Shown: one piece after another, positions 28,573 through 29,415 of the stretch
Layout of the letters: each line of letters opens with the position of its first letter
Numbering within the stretch: the first letter of the stretch is position 1
Virus record (IMG/VR): IMGVR_UViG_3300033998_000206
Coordinates: 1-29,415 of that record
DNA: 29,415 nucleotides
Direction: 5' to 3' (one strand)
From: a virus
Program-made: the position numbers and the translations under genes
The notes under the pieces: model-generated
What the model was told of the DNA's origin: nothing
The model's database searches: none
What the model saw: only the letters and a program-made list of their open reading frames with translations

Positions 28573-29000
28573 GGTGAATCCTCCTCTTCAATCTCTCGGA
28601 TTGTTATTTCAATCCTCGGCGGATCGCCGTACCATTTGCCGCTTTCTCCATAACTGACAATCTGACTGTCGTTTTCAAAAATGACTTTTTCAAGCGCGTC
28701 CTCCACACCAGCAATGTAGTTTTTTAGATCCGGCTTGGTCGTGGGGCGGACTATTCCAGCAAGGGCTTTCTCCCGCTTCTTTTTTGAAAAACTCTTCGGG
28801 ATAGAACGAAAAACTTTTACTTCCAGCACGATTGGCCCGGTGATGAGTTGCTCGGGGACATAATCCTGGGCGACCCTCTTTATGTCCCGCTTGAAGTCCC
28901 GTGACTTCTTCGGGTCGTAGACAATGGCGCGACCGTTTACGACAGCCGTCCTCGGCCTACCCTGGGGGACGGGCTCGCCGTAGACAACAAAGTTAATCAC
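28569..29000 (-). CDS. rusA: RusA-family Holliday junction resolvase
   Basis: 143 residues from GTG at 29000 with AAGGAGG 8 bases before it; an ATG at 29051 in the same frame overlaps the upstream stop and would add 17 residues. The RusA marks are FVVYGEPVPQGRPR at the start, FKRDIKRVAQDY, and TTKPDLKNYIAGVEDALEKVIFENDSQIV. Asp91 and Asp111 are kept, but the position usually held by the second Asp (PDLDN) is Lys93. RusA cuts four-way junctions formed in phage DNA replication and clears branches before packaging. It is the main named gene of the replication block. Confidence 0.9.
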   Translation of the reverse strand: MINFVVYGEPVPQGRPRTAVVNGRAIVYDPKKSRDFKRDIKRVAQDYVPEQLITGPIVLEVKVFRSIPKSFSKKKREKALAGIVRPTTKPDLKNYIAGVEDALEKVIFENDSQIVSYGESGKWYGDPPRIEITIREIEEEDSP

Positions 29001-29047
29001 GTTCACTACCTCCTTTTTCTGTGTCCTGCCGCCTTTAGCTTTGCCTC

Positions 29048-29239
29048 TCATCTCAACACCCTCACATTTCCCCTCGGCACAACCACTGTCCAGTAGAGGT
29101 AAGTTTTAACCAGCACGTTTCGCGGCCCCGGCCCTCTGCCGACACACATTACCCGACCTACGGCATCGCGCCATCTTTCATCCGGGGCGCGGTTGTCTTT
29201 GGCGTAGTGGATGATGCATGTTCTACCCTTCAGTCGCAT
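29048..29239 (-). CDS. Small hypothetical protein (63 aa)
   Basis: ATG at 29239, with GTAGGTGAAACCA before it, is preferred over GTG at 29248. It is basic, with RTCIIHYAKDNRAPDERWRDAVGRVM and strands at the end (NVLVKTYLYWTVVVPRGNVRV). Its end overlaps the longer resolvase start and its start overlaps the preceding gene by 17 bases. Function is unknown. Confidence 0.6.
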   Translation of the reverse strand: MRLKGRTCIIHYAKDNRAPDERWRDAVGRVMCVGRGPGPRNVLVKTYLYWTVVVPRGNVRVLR

Positions 29240-29414
29240 TGGTTTCACCTACTCCCAGTTCCAGCCTCACCCGTCTGCCGAACTCCGCCACCATCCGGTG
29301 GAAGCGGGGGCCGTCGTCCATGACGGCCTCTGCTTCCAGCCACATGGCCAGGAGCTGGCGGAGGCGGGCGTTTTCGGCTTCAAGTTCACGCACTCGCTCC
29401 AGCCAGTTCTGCTC
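29223..29414 (-). CDS. Coiled-coil protein, 5' end outside window
   Basis: An open frame comes in from the right edge and ends at TAG 29225..29223 (63 residues seen). It contains a heptad-like NWLERVRELEAENARLRQLL, then PRFHRMVAEFGRRVRLELGV. It probably ends a small helical early gene. The start and size cannot be told. Confidence 0.6.
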   Translation of the reverse strand, partial: EQNWLERVRELEAENARLRQLLAMWLEAEAVMDDGPRFHRMVAEFGRRVRLELGVGETNATEG

Positions 29415-29415
29415 C

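Noticed and set aside
1-29415. CRISPR array or tRNA gene
   Set aside because: No regularly spaced identical repeats and no cloverleaf with a TTC-type T-loop were found on reading both strands; a covariance search was not possible here.

Overview
The window is most of a tailed phage genome (siphovirus-type, HK97-like head), very probably a prophage in a Gram-positive anaerobe of the class Clostridia. Three things point there: strong AAGGAGG-type ribosome binding sites before nearly every gene, frequent GTG and TTG starts, and tail proteins of the Firmicute-phage kind (Dit, Tal, and a tape measure carrying a lytic transglycosylase and a copper-amine-oxidase-like stalk segment). The species cannot be named from sequence alone. 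No tRNA, rRNA or CRISPR array was recognised.

Right part (29415 to 26470, minus strand): a chain of very short, translationally coupled early genes. It holds a RusA-type Holliday junction resolvase, several cysteine-rich (zinc-ribbon-like) microproteins and a 53-residue membrane protein, and it ends with a sigma-region-4-like protein that is a good candidate late-gene activator.

Middle part (about 21540 to 26471): an island on the opposite strand, placed between the putative late activator and the terminase module. Its left edge is a decayed internal fragment of the host thiamine gene thiC. Then come a promoter, a small ribbon-helix-helix-like protein, a second strong promoter with a palindromic operator, and a GC-rich region that can fold extensively. 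After these follow about ten small genes of mostly unknown function. At least five are separated by related leaders: a hairpin, then a GAAAA..CCC-like linker, often a second hairpin, then the Shine-Dalgarno site. One product (25098..25418) carries the IGHxxT and RxxDG signatures of the DUF1874/AcrIII-1 family of viral ring nucleases, which disarm type III CRISPR signalling. The island ends with a minimal 201-residue tyrosine recombinase, a tiny membrane protein and a terminator.

Left part (21050 to 1, minus strand): the late operon. A consensus promoter at about 21000, with two TGGATC repeats 11 bp apart just upstream, is followed almost at once by an intrinsic terminator. Beyond it lie two perfect DnaA boxes and a winged-helix protein gene. 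The order is then: putative small terminase, large terminase, a Cys-rich microprotein, a glycosyltransferase and methyltransferase pair (cargo genes), portal, Zn-ribbon-like protein, prohead protease/scaffold, decoration protein, major capsid protein, four connector and tail-completion proteins, tail tube, tail assembly chaperones (G/T pair), tape measure, Dit, and a Tal/tail-spike protein running off the left edge. Terminator-like hairpins sit inside this operon just before the glycosyltransferase, decoration/capsid and tail-tube genes. Together with the promoter-proximal terminator they suggest antitermination or graded expression of the structural genes.
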